From Frankia sp. AiPa1 (GTDB taxonomy: Bacteria; Actinomycetota; Actinomycetes; Frankiales; Frankiaceae), in the NCBI RefSeq assembly GCF_023243075.1, contig NZ_JALKFZ020000119.1:1-53754 (forward strand): 53,754 bases of DNA, in the 5' to 3' direction. A program made the position numbers and the translations under genes. Below are positions 19,643 to 28,999 of the stretch, piece by piece (position 1 is the stretch's first letter; each line of letters starts with the position of its first letter). The notes under the pieces are model-generated. The model saw only the letters and a list, made by a program, of their open reading frames with translations, did no database searches and was not told where the DNA came from.

Positions 19643-20745
19643 GCCTTCGCCGACTTCTGTGTGCTGACCAGCAGCGCGAGCAGAGCCGCGAGCCCTACCC
19701 CGACAGTGGCGACCAGGATGGGCAGTGGCGAGGCCGAGAACGACGCCGCGACCCCGCCGAAACCGACAAGAGCCGCCCAGAAATACATGAACAGAACCGC
19801 CCTCACGTGCGAGTTACCGATCTCCAGCATGCGGTGGTGGAGATGCATCTTGTCGGCCGCGAACGGGGACCGACCCGCCCGGGTCCGCCGGATTACCGCC
19901 AGACCCAGATCCAGAAACGGAACCGCAAGCACGGCCAGCGGGATCGCCAGCGGGATCAGGGACGGATAGGACCGGGAGGGTCCAGCGTATCCCCCGTAGG
20001 CCACCTGGCCGGTGACGGAGATCATCGACGCGGCGGACAGCAGGCCGATGAGCATCGAACCCGAATCCCCCATGAACAGCCGGGATGGATTGAAGTTGTG
20101 CGGCAGGAAGCCGATACACACCCCGGCGGTGACCGCGGCCAGCAGCGCGGCTGGAGACGCGCGGTAGAACCCGTCGATCACCGCGATCTCGTAGGCGAAG
20201 TAGAACGTGGCCAGCGACGCGATCGCCGCGACCCCGGCGGCCAGTCCGTCCAGACCGTCGATGAAGTTCATGGCGTTGACCAGCACCACCGTCGCCAGGA
20301 TCGACAGCGGCACCGCCGTCTCCGGGCCGAGGCTCAGCGTGGTCTCGCTGTCCCGGTTGATCGCGAACGACCACTGGACGCCGAGCAGCACCATGATCCC
20401 GGCGGCGGTGAACTGGCCGGCGAGCTTGGTCAGCGAGTCAAGCTCCCACCGGTCGTCGGCGACGCCGAGCAGGCAGATCAGCGTCCCGGCGACCAGCACC
20501 GCCCGCGTCTCGGACCAGTCCTGCGAGACGACGGACAGGAACGGCAGCCGGTCGGCCACCTCCAGACCCGCATACAGCCCGGCGAGCATCGCGAGCCCGC
20601 CGAGGCGCGGAGTCGGCGTGACGTGCACATCCCGGGCGCGGACCCCGGCGACGGCGCCGATCCGCAGGGCGAACGCCCGGGCCAGCGGGGTGGCCAGGAA
20701 GGTCACCGCCGCCGAGACCACGAAGACGAGCAGGTACTCGCGCAC
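19639..20745 (-). CDS. wecA: Undecaprenyl-phosphate GlcNAc-1-phosphate transferase WecA/Rfe type
   Basis: Polytopic enzyme of the MraY/WecA family that links a sugar-1-phosphate from a UDP-sugar to a polyprenyl-phosphate carrier, the first step of many cell-wall glycans (in mycobacteria, the arabinogalactan linker). Signature motifs are all present: LLGVADDRWELDSLTK (Asp-Asp), NAMNFIDGLDGLAAG, HNFNPSRLFMGDSGSMLIGLL and HLHHRMLEIGNSH. About 11 hydrophobic segments can be seen. The GTG at 20745 (VREYLLVFVV, 368 aa) was preferred over an upstream ATG at 20850, because the membrane region begins here and GGGAG precedes it. Frankia probably uses it for a surface glycan; the donor sugar is inferred. 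Confidence 0.9.
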   Translation of the reverse strand: MREYLLVFVVSAAVTFLATPLARAFALRIGAVAGVRARDVHVTPTPRLGGLAMLAGLYAGLEVADRLPFLSVVSQDWSETRAVLVAGTLICLLGVADDRWELDSLTKLAGQFTAAGIMVLLGVQWSFAINRDSETTLSLGPETAVPLSILATVVLVNAMNFIDGLDGLAAGVAAIASLATFYFAYEIAVIDGFYRASPAALLAAVTAGVCIGFLPHNFNPSRLFMGDSGSMLIGLLSAASMISVTGQVAYGGYAGPSRSYPSLIPLAIPLAVLAVPFLDLGLAVIRRTRAGRSPFAADKMHLHHRMLEIGNSHVRAVLFMYFWAALVGFGGVAASFSASPLPILVATVGVGLAALLALLVSTQKSAKA

Positions 20746-20857
20746 CGTTCCGGAATCTCCCACCGCTGGGCATGGACCTGTCGAACATGCGGCCGGCAAA
20801 CCTTCAGCCCGCCAATGTGGATCTGACGAATGTGCGGGTGGCGAACCCACTCCTGGC

Positions 20858-20890
20858 GATCACGGATCGAATCGGATCGGATCCGTGATC
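20858..20890 (-). terminator. Hairpin terminator after glyA
   Basis: A perfect 11-bp inverted repeat, GATCACGGATC (20858-20868) and GATCCGTGATC (20880-20890), encloses an 11-nt loop. It stands 25 nt downstream of the glyA stop and upstream of wecA, so it should separate the two transcripts. Confidence 0.65.
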
Positions 20891-20915
20891 AGCTCGGATC
20901 GGCGCCGGGTGCGGC

Positions 20916-22175
20916 CTAGGGACGCGGGTAGGCCGGGTACCGGCCGACAAGCGCGGACACCGCTGCGGCGACGTCGCCCGCGGCCCCGGGATCGCGCACC
21001 GCCCGGCCGATCAGCGTGGCGATCTCCTTCATCTCGCCCTCGCCCATCCCCTGCGTGGTCACAGCCGGCGTGCCGACCCGGATACCCGAGGAGATCGCGG
21101 GCGGCTGCGGATCGAACGGGATCGCGTTCTTGTTCAGCGTGATCCCCGCCGCGTCGCAGCGACCTTCCGCATCCCGCCCGCTGACGCCGAGCTCGCGCAG
21201 ATCAAGCAGGGCGAGATGGGTATCGGTCCCGCCGCCGACCGGCCGGAAGCCCTCGGCGACCAGCGCCTCGGTCAACGCCTGCGCGTTGGCGACGACCTGG
21301 CGGGCGTATCGCGCGTAGTCCGGCGTGGCCGCCTCACGTAGCGCCACCGCCTTCGCCGCCACAGCGTGCATGAGCGGACCGCCCTGGCTGAACGGGAACA
21401 CCGCCTTGTCGATCCGGCTGGCGAGTTCCTCCCGGGAAAGGATCATCCCGCCGCGGGGGCCGCGCAGCACCTTGTGCGTGGTGAAGCTGACGACGTCCGC
21501 GTACGGCACCGGGCTCGGGATCGCGCCGCCGGCGACCAGGCCGATGAAGTGGGCCGCGTCCACCATGAGCCACGCGCCGACCTCGTCGGCGATCGAGCGG
21601 AACGCGGCGAAGTCGATCAGTCGCGGATAGGCCGTAGCCCCACAGATGATCATCTTGGGTCGATGCTGGCGGGCCAGGTCGCGGACCTGGTCGTAGTCGA
21701 TGAGCTCGGTGTCCTCTCGCACGCCGTAGGCCACGACGTCGAACCATTTACCCGAGAAACTCACCTTGCTGCCGTGGGTGAGATGTCCGCCATGAGGCAG
21801 CGACATCGCCAGCACCGTATCCCCCGGCGTCAGCAGCGCCGCGTACACCGCGAAGTTCGCCGAGGCACCCGAATGCGGCTGCAAATTGGCGTGTTCCGCG
21901 CCGAACAGCTCCGTCGCCCGCGCGATGCCGATCTCCTCGGCCCGGTCCACCACCTGGCATCCGCCATAGTAGCGCCGGCCAGGATATCCCTCGGCGTACT
22001 TGTTCGACAGGGTTGAGCCCAGCGCGGCGAGGACCGCGGGTGAGGTGAGGTTCTCGCTCGCGATGAGCTGCAATCCGCCCCGCAGCCGGGCCAGCTCGTC
22101 GAGCACCACCTCGGCGATCTCCGGATCGGTGCCGGCAAGCTCGTCGAAGTCGGGGCCCCAGAACGGGGTGCTCAT
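20916..22175 (-). CDS. glyA: Serine hydroxymethyltransferase
   Basis: PLP enzyme that converts serine and tetrahydrofolate to glycine and 5,10-methylene-tetrahydrofolate, the main source of one-carbon units. The 419-aa protein has [46 protein letters not shown], and the PLP Schiff-base lysine in [14 protein letters not shown] (Lys235). Length is normal. GGGAGG lies 8 nt before the ATG at 22175. It is followed by a strong hairpin and sits between tsaC and wecA, a place where mycobacteria have no glyA. Confidence 0.96.
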   Translation of the reverse strand: MSTPFWGPDFDELAGTDPEIAEVVLDELARLRGGLQLIASENLTSPAVLAALGSTLSNKYAEGYPGRRYYGGCQVVDRAEEIGIARATELFGAEHANLQPHSGASANFAVYAALLTPGDTVLAMSLPHGGHLTHGSKVSFSGKWFDVVAYGVREDTELIDYDQVRDLARQHRPKMIICGATAYPRLIDFAAFRSIADEVGAWLMVDAAHFIGLVAGGAIPSPVPYADVVSFTTHKVLRGPRGGMILSREELASRIDKAVFPFSQGGPLMHAVAAKAVALREAATPDYARYARQVVANAQALTEALVAEGFRPVGGGTDTHLALLDLRELGVSGRDAEGRCDAAGITLNKNAIPFDPQPPAISSGIRVGTPAVTTQGMGEGEMKEIATLIGRAVRDPGAAGDVAAAVSALVGRYPAYPRP

Positions 22176-22468
22176 GGCGTCGCTACCTCCCTGTGCTCAG
22201 CCGTCCCTGGGCTGCGCCGTGCTCTGGCCATGACGGGCAACTCCCGCTCGACCTCACATCTGGCCCGGGTCTCGTGCCCGCTCGGCGTGCGTACCCTCCG
22301 ATGCGCGACCAATGCTCCTCCCCTCCCAGCCGCTGCTCCACTCGCCCCACCTCCTGGGCCGGTCCCACTTCCAGCCGGTCCCACCTCCCAGGCCGTCCCA
22401 CCCGCAGCGACATCCGCGCCGGGATGACACCGGCGCCGCCGCGGAGCCCGGACAGAGCAGGCCGCGGC
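22176..22468. other. Intergenic region glyA-tsaC
   Basis: This 293-nt stretch holds the presumed promoter and leader of glyA and the 3' end of the tsaC unit. No gene or clear hairpin was recognised. Confidence 0.4.
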
Positions 22469-23122
22469 TCAGGGGGCGGCGGGCTCGCGAACCAGGGGGA
22501 GGACCTCACGCAGGGCGTCGAGGCCGATGGCGCCAGCGCGCAGGACGACGGGGAACTCGCCGGTGCAGTCGACGATCGTGGACGGGGTGGCGGCCGCGCA
22601 CGGCCCGCCGTCCAGGTAGACCTCGGCCGCGCCACCGAGCTGGGCGACCGCATGATCGGCGGTGGCGGCGGGCGGCTGGCCGCTGATGTTCGCACTGGAC
22701 ACGGCCATCGGACCGGTCCGGCCGAGGAGCTCGATGGCCACGGGGTGCAACGGCATGCGGACAGCGACCGTGCCGCGAGCGTCACCCAGATCCCAGCGCA
22801 GCGACGGGATGTGCCGGACCACGACCGTGAGCCCACCCGGCCAGAAGGCCTGGATCAGGTCCCGGACCTGCGGAGTCATCCGGTCGATGAGGCCATCCAG
22901 GGTGCGCCAGGCACCGATCAGGACGGGGACGGGCATGTCCCGGCCGCGTCCCTTGGCGGCAAGCAGCGAGGCCACCGCCGCCGAGTCGAAGGCGTCCGCG
23001 CCCAGCCCGTACAGGGTGTCGGTGGGCAGCACGACGAGCTCGCCGCGGCTGACAGCGGCCACCGCCGCGTCCAGCCCCCGGGCCCGCTCGGCCTCGTCGG
23101 AGCAGTCGAAGCGCAGCATCAC
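22469..23122 (-). CDS. tsaC: L-threonylcarbamoyladenylate synthase (YrdC/Sua5 family)
   Basis: The enzyme forms threonylcarbamoyl-AMP from threonine, bicarbonate and ATP, the first step of the t6A37 modification of ANN-decoding tRNAs. The 217-aa protein has the YrdC features: ELVVLPTDTLYGLGADAFDSAAV, AKGRGRDMPVPVLIG, and VAVRMPLHPVAIELL followed by MAVSSANISGQPPA, where the nucleotide and threonine bind. It lacks the C-terminal Sua5 domain. The first codon is GTG at 23122, overlapping the prmC stop by 4 nt; an ATG follows immediately as second codon. The prfA-prmC-tsaC order is widely conserved. Confidence 0.92.
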   Translation of the reverse strand: MMLRFDCSDEAERARGLDAAVAAVSRGELVVLPTDTLYGLGADAFDSAAVASLLAAKGRGRDMPVPVLIGAWRTLDGLIDRMTPQVRDLIQAFWPGGLTVVVRHIPSLRWDLGDARGTVAVRMPLHPVAIELLGRTGPMAVSSANISGQPPAATADHAVAQLGGAAEVYLDGGPCAAATPSTIVDCTGEFPVVLRAGAIGLDALREVLPLVREPAAP

Positions 23123-24159
23123 CCGTCCCTTCCCTCACCCGGCCGGACCATTCTGCCGGGGGCGAACCTGCCGGTGACGAACCGGTCCCGACCGGCCAGG
23201 TCGGTGTGATCAGCCACGTCCGTCCAACGCCCGTCGGCCCGCAGCAGCGCCGGCGCGCTCGTACCGTGGCCGTCAGCGTGCTCGACCACCAGCAGCCCAC
23301 CGGGGCGCAGCAGCCCTGCGGCGAGCCGCACCACCGCGCGCACCACCCGCAGACCGTCCGGGCCACCCCACAGCGCCACCGCGGGGTCGTACGCACCGAC
23401 CTCCGGTTCGACCGTGGCCCGGTCGGCGTCAGGAAGGTACGGCGGGTTGCTCACCACCAGGTCGACCGCCCCCATGAGCCGGGCGAGCGACGCCGGTGGC
23501 TCGGCGGTGACATCCGCCTCGTGCACGCGGACCGGCAGTCCGGTGGAGGTCACGTTACGGCGCAGCCAACCGAGCCCTTCGGGGTCCCGCTCGACCGCGT
23601 GCGCCTGGGCCCCCGGCACCTCGGTCGCCAGCGACAACGCGATCGCCCCGCTGCCCGAGCACAGGTCCACACACACCGGCCCGCCGGCGCCCCGTCCCGT
23701 CGCCTCGGTTCGCAAGGTGTCGATCGCCCAGCCTACGACGGACTCCGTCTCGGGGCGCGGGATGAACACCCCGGGGCCGACGGCGAGATCCAGGTAGCGG
23801 AATCCGGCGATCCCGGTCAGATGCTGCAACGGCTCACGGACGGCCCGGCGGCGCACCAGCGCGTCGAATTCCGCGGCGGCGTGCGCGGGCAGATCCTCCA
23901 CAAGCACGAGCCGGGCGCGGCCGACGCCGAGGACGAACGCGGCCAGCTGCTCGGCGTCCGCCCGCGGACTCGGCACGCCGGCGGCGGCGAGCCGCTCGGT
24001 GGCCGCCGCGATCCGACCCGCCAGCCCTCGCTCGCGCCGCGCGGCCGTGCCCGGTGGCGAGGCTGGGGGCGGTGGCGTCGGCGGGATGGGCGAGGTTCGC
24101 GTGACCGTCGGCGAGGCCGGCGCGGGTGTCCCGGGCTCGTGCGTCGCCGGACTGGTCAC
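23119..24159 (-). CDS. prmC: Release factor glutamine methyltransferase PrmC (HemK)
   Basis: PrmC methylates the Gln of the GGQ motif of release factors RF1 and RF2 using S-adenosylmethionine. The 346-aa protein has a helical N-domain, the SAM-binding motif [17 protein letters not shown] at about residue 180, and the substrate-binding NPPY in [19 protein letters not shown]. The N-terminus has about 45 Pro/Thr-rich residues before homology begins ([17 protein letters not shown]), so translation may start later than GTG at 24159. Both ends overlap neighbours by 4 nt, and the neighbour prfA encodes its substrate. Confidence 0.93.
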   Translation of the reverse strand: MTSPATHEPGTPAPASPTVTRTSPIPPTPPPPASPPGTAARRERGLAGRIAAATERLAAAGVPSPRADAEQLAAFVLGVGRARLVLVEDLPAHAAAEFDALVRRRAVREPLQHLTGIAGFRYLDLAVGPGVFIPRPETESVVGWAIDTLRTEATGRGAGGPVCVDLCSGSGAIALSLATEVPGAQAHAVERDPEGLGWLRRNVTSTGLPVRVHEADVTAEPPASLARLMGAVDLVVSNPPYLPDADRATVEPEVGAYDPAVALWGGPDGLRVVRAVVRLAAGLLRPGGLLVVEHADGHGTSAPALLRADGRWTDVADHTDLAGRDRFVTGRFAPGRMVRPGEGRDG

Positions 24160-25226
24160 GAGGCCGGCGCGGACAGCCGGGCCTCGAGGTCGGCGGCGGC
24201 GAGGGCGTCGAGCACCTCGTCGAGCTCGCCGTCGAGCACCTGGTCGAGGTTGTGGGCCTTGTAGCCGACCCGGTGGTCGCTGATCCGGTTCTCGGCGAAG
24301 TTGTAGGTGCGGATCCGTTCGGACCGGTCGACCGTGCGCACCTGGCTGGCCCGCGCGGCCGACGCCTCGGACTCGGCCTGTTCACGGGCGGCGCTCAGCA
24401 GCCGGGCTCGCAGGATCCGCAGCGCCGACTCCTTGTTCTGGAGCTGGCTCTTCTCGTTCTGGCAGGACACCACCAGACCGCTGGGCAGGTGGGTGATGCG
24501 CACCGCCGAGTCGGTGGTGTTGACGCTCTGCCCGCCGGGCCCGGAGGAGCGGAACACGTCGATCCGCAGCTCGTTCGGGTCGATCTCGACGTCGACGTCC
24601 TCGGCCTCGGGCAACACCAGGACACCCGCGGCGGAGGTGTGGATGCGCCCCGCCGACTCGGTCACCGGCACCCGCTGGACACGGTGCACCCCGCCCTCGA
24701 ACCGCAGCCGGCCGTACACCCCCGGGCCGGCGTCGCTGCCGCGGGACTTCACCGCCACGCTCACGTCCCGGTAGCCACCCAGGTCGGACGGGTTCGCGTC
24801 GAGGATCTCGGCCTTCCAGCCGCGTCGCTCGGCGTACCGCAGGTACATCCGCAGCAGGTCGCCGGCGAACAGCGCCGACTCCTCACCGCCGGCACCGGCC
24901 TTGACCTCGAGGATCGCGTCGCGGGCGTCGTCCGGGTCGACCGGGACGAGATATGCCCGCACCCGCTCGTTGAGGCCGGCGAGCTCGGCGTCCAGATCCG
25001 CGGCCTCGCCGCGGAAGGACGGGTCCTGGGTCGCGAGCTCCCGGGCGGTCGTCAGGTCGCCGGACACCCGGTCGAGCTCTCGGGCCAGGTCCACGACCGG
25101 GGCAAGCTGGGCATAGCGGCGGCTCAGGGCACGGGCTCGCGCGGGATCATTGTGCACCGCCGGATCGGCGAGCTGCCCCTCGATCTCGGCGTGCTCCGCG
25201 ACGAGTCCGTCGAGCGGGGACGTCAT
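24156..25226 (-). CDS. prfA: Peptide chain release factor 1
   Basis: RF1 terminates translation at UAA and UAG. The 356-aa protein contains the codon-recognition PxT motif as PVT ([15 protein letters not shown]) and the catalytic GGQ in [16 protein letters not shown], with the Gln that PrmC methylates. The C-terminal domain has [27 protein letters not shown] rather than the PAT of E. coli is the actinobacterial variant and still marks RF1 rather than RF2. The ATG at 25226 was chosen because the upstream reading frame runs through tandem repeat DNA. Confidence 0.95.
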   Translation of the reverse strand: MTSPLDGLVAEHAEIEGQLADPAVHNDPARARALSRRYAQLAPVVDLARELDRVSGDLTTARELATQDPSFRGEAADLDAELAGLNERVRAYLVPVDPDDARDAILEVKAGAGGEESALFAGDLLRMYLRYAERRGWKAEILDANPSDLGGYRDVSVAVKSRGSDAGPGVYGRLRFEGGVHRVQRVPVTESAGRIHTSAAGVLVLPEAEDVDVEIDPNELRIDVFRSSGPGGQSVNTTDSAVRITHLPSGLVVSCQNEKSQLQNKESALRILRARLLSAAREQAESEASAARASQVRTVDRSERIRTYNFAENRISDHRVGYKAHNLDQVLDGELDEVLDALAAADLEARLSAPAS

Positions 25227-25291
25227 GCTGTCGGTACCTCTTCGCACGTCAGAATGTTCGATGACTCGGTCCCGGCGCGATGTGCGGCTTC

Positions 25292-25367
25292 GTTGTGTGG
25301 CACGGTGCTCGTTGTGTGGCACGGTGCTCGTTGTGTGGCACGGTGCTCGTTGTGCGGCACACGGTGC
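25292..25367. repeat. 19-bp tandem repeat between rpmE and prfA
   Basis: Three perfect copies of GTTGTGTGGCACGGTGCTC (25292, 25311, 25330) and a diverged fourth (25349-25367). Each holds the small palindrome GCAC-G-GTGC. The array ends about 65 nt before the prfA ATG, in its leader or promoter. Confidence 0.9.
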
Positions 25368-25419
25368 GGGAGGAACGGGCGGTCCTGGCCGCGCCACCAG
25401 CCCGGACCGGGACGCAAAC

Positions 25420-25448
25420 GGCGCCCGCCCGGGGTCCGGACGGGCGCC
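25420..25448 (-). terminator. Hairpin terminator after rpmE
   Basis: GGCGCCCG (25420-25427) pairs with CGGGCGCC (25441-25448); inside it CCGG pairs with CCGG around a GGT loop. The stem starts 10 nt beyond the rpmE stop. It should end rpmE transcripts before prfA. Confidence 0.65.
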
Positions 25449-25457
25449 GATACGTCG

Positions 25458-25694
25458 CTACTTCGCGCCGCCGACCTTCTCGCCGGGGCGCCGCCGGCCG
25501 AACCGGCGCTCGAACTTCTCGACCCGTCCGCCGACGTCCAGGATCTTCTGCTTGCCCGTGTAGAACGGGTGGCACTGCGAGCAGACCTCGGCGTTGACCA
25601 CGCCGTTCTCCTTGGTGCTGCGGGTGGTGAAGGTGCTCCCGCAGGTACAGGTCACGGTCGTCTCGTGGTAAGTCGGGTGGATATCAGCCTTCAT
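25458..25694 (-). CDS. rpmE: 50S ribosomal protein bL31, zinc-binding form
   Basis: Large-subunit ribosomal protein, 78 aa. The cysteines of the zinc-binding C+ form are present: CTCGSTF and [15 protein letters not shown], plus a nearby His. C+ L31 is replaced by a zinc-free paralogue under zinc starvation in several actinobacteria; no such paralogue is in this window. GAGGG precedes the ATG at 25694. It lies between rho and prfA, as in mycobacteria. Confidence 0.96.
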   Translation of the reverse strand: MKADIHPTYHETTVTCTCGSTFTTRSTKENGVVNAEVCSQCHPFYTGKQKILDVGGRVEKFERRFGRRRPGEKVGGAK

Positions 25695-25790
25695 GGCCCC
25701 TCGTTTTCCGATGTGGCCGCCGGGTCGCCGTCCACGGTGTGGAGGGCGTGAACCGGAGCCGGTCTACGTGCCAGTCTGCCAGAGCCGAAC

Positions 25791-25826
25791 GCCAAGGCCA
25801 TGCCGACCGCCAAGGCCATGCCGACC
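25791..25826. repeat. 18-bp direct repeat, 2 copies
   Basis: Two perfect adjacent copies of GCCAAGGCCATGCCGACC, about 100 nt upstream of the rpmE start. Function unknown; possibly a duplication by slippage. Confidence 0.8.
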
Positions 25827-25986
25827 GCCTGTGCGTCCTGCCGCGAGCAACGCCCCCACATCCCCGTGTGTTCCCGTCCACCCACGCCGGCATCCCGCGA
25901 GAGCGGCGGCCCGTCGCTTTCGTCCTGGGGCACCCAGCGCATCCGTCACGTGCCGTAGCCGGTCGTCAGGCGAGATCCTCCCAGGC

Positions 25987-26034
25987 AGGTCGCCGTGGGG
26001 GGCAAACGGGACACGAAAACCCCCACTGCGACCT
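25987..26034 (-). terminator. Long stem-loop after rho
   Basis: A 15-bp stem with one mismatch (25987-26001 with 26020-26034; AGGTCGCCGTGGGGG against CCCCCACTGCGACCT) encloses an 18-nt loop. It starts 65 nt past the rho stop and probably ends the rho transcript. The loop (CAAACGGGACACGAAAA on the plus strand) resembles loops of two other stem-loops in this window, at 36785 and 44160. Confidence 0.65.
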
Positions 26035-26098
26035 CTGTCGATCTTCTACCCGCACGGCCTTCGAACCGCCGTCGCGGAGCGTGAGCTGGGCAGGCAGG

Positions 26099-28558
26099 TC
26101 AGTCCTGCGGTGGGGCTGTCTTGGAGATCTGCATGAGGAACTCGTAGTTCGTCCGCGTCTGCTTGAGGCGGTCGAGCAGAAGTTCCAGCGCCTGCTGGTT
26201 ATCCCGGGTGTGCAGCACGCGACGCAGCTTGTGCATGATCGCGAGCTCGTCCGGGGCGAGCAGGATGTCTTCCTTCCGGGTGCTGGAGGCGTCGACGTCG
26301 ACCGCGGGGAAGATGCGCTTGTCGGCGATCTTACGGTCGAGCTTCAGCTCGGCATTGCCGGTGCCCTTGAACTCCTCGAAGATGACGGTGTCCATGGTCG
26401 AACCCGTCTCGACGAGCGCGGTGGCGATGATGGTCAGCGAGCCGCCGTTCTCGATGTTGCGCGCCGCGCCGAGGAAGCGCTTCGGCGGGTACAGCGCCGT
26501 CGAGTCGACACCACCGGACAGGATCCGGCCCGACGCGGGCGCGGCCAGGTTGTAGGCGCGGCCGAGCCGGGTGATCGAGTCAAGCAGGACGACGACGTCG
26601 TGGCCGAGCTCAACCAGCCGCTTGGCCCGCTCGATGGACAGCTCGGCGACGTTGGTGTGGTCGGCCGGGGGGCGGTCGAAGGTGGAGGCGATGACCTCGC
26701 CCTTCACCGACCGCTGCATGTCCGTGACCTCTTCGGGCCGCTCGTCGACGAGAACGACCATGAGGTGGACCTCAGGGTTGTTGGTCGTGATCGCGTTGGC
26801 GATCGACTGGAGCACCATCGTCTTGCCGGCCTTCGGCGGGCTGACGATGAGCGCGCGCTGCCCCTTGCCCACCGGCATGACCAGGTCGATGACCCGAGTG
26901 GTCAGCAGATGCGGCTCGGTCTCCAGGCGCAGCCGATCCTGCGGGTAGAGCGGGGTGAGCTTGGTGAACTCCGGTCGACCGCGGGCCTCCTCGGGCTCCA
27001 TCCCGTTGATGGTGTCGAGGCGGACGAGCGCGTTGTACTTGTCGCGGCGCTGCTCGCCCTCCTGCGGGGCCCGCACGACGCCGGTGATGGCGTCACCGCG
27101 GCGCAGGCCGTTGCGGCGCACCTGGGCGAGGCTGACGTAGACGTCGGTCGGCCCGGTCAGGTAGCCACTGGTCCGCACGAACGCGTAGTTGTCCAGGACA
27201 TCCAGGATGCCGGCGACCGGAACGAGGACGTCGTCCTCGCGCACCAACGGCTCGTTTTCCACCGGGCCCGTCTGGCCGCCACGACCGCGGTTGCGGCCAC
27301 GCTCACGGAAACGGCCCCGCCGGCTGCGACCGTTGAAATCGTCGTCGCTCTGGCTGCCCTGGCCGGCACGGTCGTTCTGGCCGGCACGATCGTTCTGACC
27401 CGCACGATCGTTCTGACCCGCACGATCGTTCTGACCCGCACGATCGTTCTGACCCGCACGGTCGTTCTGACCCGCACGGTCGGACCGACTGGGGCGGTCC
27501 CCAGACTGCCGGTCAGACCGGTCAGCACGATCACTGGGCTGACGATCGCCACGGTCGGCCCGCTCACTGCGGTCAGGACGGTCACTGCGGTCAGGACGGT
27601 CACTGCGGTCAGCACGGTCACCGGACTGGCGCTCGGCGCGGTCCCCGCCGGAACGACGGTCGGTGCCCTGACGCTCGTTGCCCCGCTCGCCGCTGTCGCC
27701 GCTGGACCGGGAGCCCTCACTCGAACGGCCCTCACCTGAACGGCCGTTGTCGGCGGAACGGTCCCGGCGGTCCTCGCGGGTCCGCGGGCCACCGTCGCTC
27801 TGGCGGCCGCCCGCGGGCGGGGTCTGCACGGGCGCCGCGGTGGCCTGGGCCGCACCCGACGGCCCCGCGGTACCGACGCCGGTCACGGCCGTGGGGGATG
27901 TGGTCGACGCGGGCGGGGCTGTCACGGCCGGAGTCGAACGCGCCTCGGCCGAGGCGTCGCCGCCGGACTCGGGCAGGGTCGGCTGCTCGGCCGCCGGGCT
28001 CGCCGCCGCACGGGAGGCACCACGGCGGGTGCGGGTGCGGGTCAGGGTGGCACCTGCGGCGGCATCCGCGCCGCGCCGCGCGGCGGGCGCGGGCGGGGCG
28101 CTGGCGGCACCGGCCGGGGCGGAAGCTGCGCCGGACAGCGCGGACGTGGCCGACGCCGCAACCGCCTCGGCGCCCTCCGACGCGGGCGCCACCGATCCGC
28201 CTGTGCTCTCGCTCTGGAGATTCTGGATCGCGGCGATGAGCTGCCCCTTGCGCAGCCGGCCGACCCCCGGGATCCCCATCGACTGCGCCATGGCCTGCAA
28301 CTCAGGAAGCAGCATCGCCGAAAGGCCGGTGCCCTGCCGGCGCCGGCGGGTCACGCTCGCGCTCGCCGCCTCGGCAGCCCGGGCAGCGGAGTTCGCCCCC
28401 GCGCTGCCGCCGTCGTCCTCCGTGGTGGCGGGCGCGGTGGTGCGGGTGTCTGCGGCCGAGGCGACGGCCGTCGGCCCGCTCTCGTGGGGCGATGCAGGCG
28501 CCGCGTGCGCCGCAGACTCACGTGCGCTCTGTGGCAGCACGTTGGTGGTGTCGCTCAA
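26099..28558 (-). CDS. rho: Transcription termination factor Rho, with long repeat-rich insert
   Basis: Rho is the hexameric RNA helicase that ends transcription. The 819-aa protein has an N-terminal SAP-like helix pair (about residues 95-125, LSAMLLPELQAMAQSMGI), a disordered Ala-rich stretch, then about 200 residues of Arg/Asp/Ser-rich low complexity with the hexapeptide (N/S)DRAGQ seven times in a row (residues 359-400). The conserved core follows: RNA-binding domain (DNYAFVRTSGYLTGPTDVYVS), Walker A SPPKAGKT at about 573, VVLLDSITRLGRAYN, and the C-terminal R-loop region. The start is TTG at 28558 (GGAAGG 6 nt upstream), since no ATG or GTG lies nearer. Extended actinobacterial Rho proteins are known; this insert is unusually repetitive and basic-acidic, suited to RNA binding or condensate formation (inference). 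Confidence 0.95.
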   Translation of the reverse strand: MSDTTNVLPQSARESAAHAAPASPHESGPTAVASAADTRTTAPATTEDDGGSAGANSAARAAEAASASVTRRRRQGTGLSAMLLPELQAMAQSMGIPGVGRLRKGQLIAAIQNLQSESTGGSVAPASEGAEAVAASATSALSGAASAPAGAASAPPAPAARRGADAAAGATLTRTRTRRGASRAAASPAAEQPTLPESGGDASAEARSTPAVTAPPASTTSPTAVTGVGTAGPSGAAQATAAPVQTPPAGGRQSDGGPRTREDRRDRSADNGRSGEGRSSEGSRSSGDSGERGNERQGTDRRSGGDRAERQSGDRADRSDRPDRSDRPDRSERADRGDRQPSDRADRSDRQSGDRPSRSDRAGQNDRAGQNDRAGQNDRAGQNDRAGQNDRAGQNDRAGQGSQSDDDFNGRSRRGRFRERGRNRGRGGQTGPVENEPLVREDDVLVPVAGILDVLDNYAFVRTSGYLTGPTDVYVSLAQVRRNGLRRGDAITGVVRAPQEGEQRRDKYNALVRLDTINGMEPEEARGRPEFTKLTPLYPQDRLRLETEPHLLTTRVIDLVMPVGKGQRALIVSPPKAGKTMVLQSIANAITTNNPEVHLMVVLVDERPEEVTDMQRSVKGEVIASTFDRPPADHTNVAELSIERAKRLVELGHDVVVLLDSITRLGRAYNLAAPASGRILSGGVDSTALYPPKRFLGAARNIENGGSLTIIATALVETGSTMDTVIFEEFKGTGNAELKLDRKIADKRIFPAVDVDASSTRKEDILLAPDELAIMHKLRRVLHTRDNQQALELLLDRLKQTRTNYEFLMQISKTAPPQD
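27359..27484 (-). repeat. 18-bp coding repeat in rho, 7 copies
   Basis: Seven consecutive 18-bp units encode (N/S)DRAGQ; six read NDRAGQ and one SDRAGQ. The copies are almost identical in DNA sequence, which implies recent expansion and a risk of length variation between strains. Confidence 0.92.
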
Positions 28559-28564
28559 GGTTTT

Positions 28565-28570
28565 CCTTCC
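28565..28570 (-). promoter_or_regulatory. Ribosome-binding site supporting the TTG start of rho
   Basis: GGAAGG on the minus strand lies 6 nt before TTG at 28558, and the frame upstream of it is not conserved-looking. This decides the start. Confidence 0.6.
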
Positions 28571-28866
28571 CTGAAGGAACTGGCTCGACAGACGAGCCGG
28601 GCGTAGCGTGTGAACTTTCTTCGCCTGCACAGATGCCGGGTGAAGGGATGTACAGCACCGGATGGGCGAAAGTAGCGCCCGTCTACGGCGCCAGCGGCCG
28701 ACTGCCGCGAGCGAACTCGCCGATCCCGCCCAGGTGTGCCGGTGTGGAGCCGAGGCAACGACGACGAGGCCGATACACCGGAGTCCCGAACCACGGTCCA
28801 CCTGGCGAAGCCAGAGCGACACTGCGGGAGCGAGCACGCGCCGCGGTGGCAGCGGGTGCAGTCACC

Positions 28867-28895
28867 AGACTATCCAGCTGCGGACACCCCGGCAA
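28867..28895 (-). promoter_or_regulatory. Candidate rho promoter
   Basis: On the minus strand, TTGCCG (28890-28895) and TAGTCT (28867-28872) are separated by 17 nt, a good match to housekeeping promoters. Transcription would begin near 28860, about 300 nt before the rho start. Confidence 0.45.
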
Positions 28896-28999
28896 CAACC
28901 TTGAGGCGTCAGGACTTCCCGATGTGACACATAACCGGGCTCGGCGGGACGTCCGTACGATCGGATGCCCGAACGCTCACCGCCCATTATGCATGATCA

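Larger units (their letters stand above)
25695..26098. other. Intergenic region rho-rpmE
   Basis: About 400 nt hold the presumed rpmE promoter, an 18-bp direct repeat GCCAAGGCCATGCCGACC twice (25791-25808, 25809-25826), and the hairpin at 25987-26034. No gene is supported. Confidence 0.5.
28559..28999. other. 441-nt region upstream of rho
   Basis: No gene is supported. The region between thrB and rho holds a candidate promoter (28867-28895) that would give rho a leader of about 300 nt. There is no obvious terminator for the thrB operon. Confidence 0.5.

Noticed and set aside
22193..23209. 338-codon plus-strand frame opposite tsaC
   Set aside because: Antisense to tsaC and prmC, with Arg/Gly-rich composition and no motif.
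25739..27739. 666-codon plus-strand frame opposite rho, with repeated VLTRT
   Set aside because: The VLTRT repeats are the antisense reading of the NDRAGQ-coding repeat. Rho on the other strand is certain.
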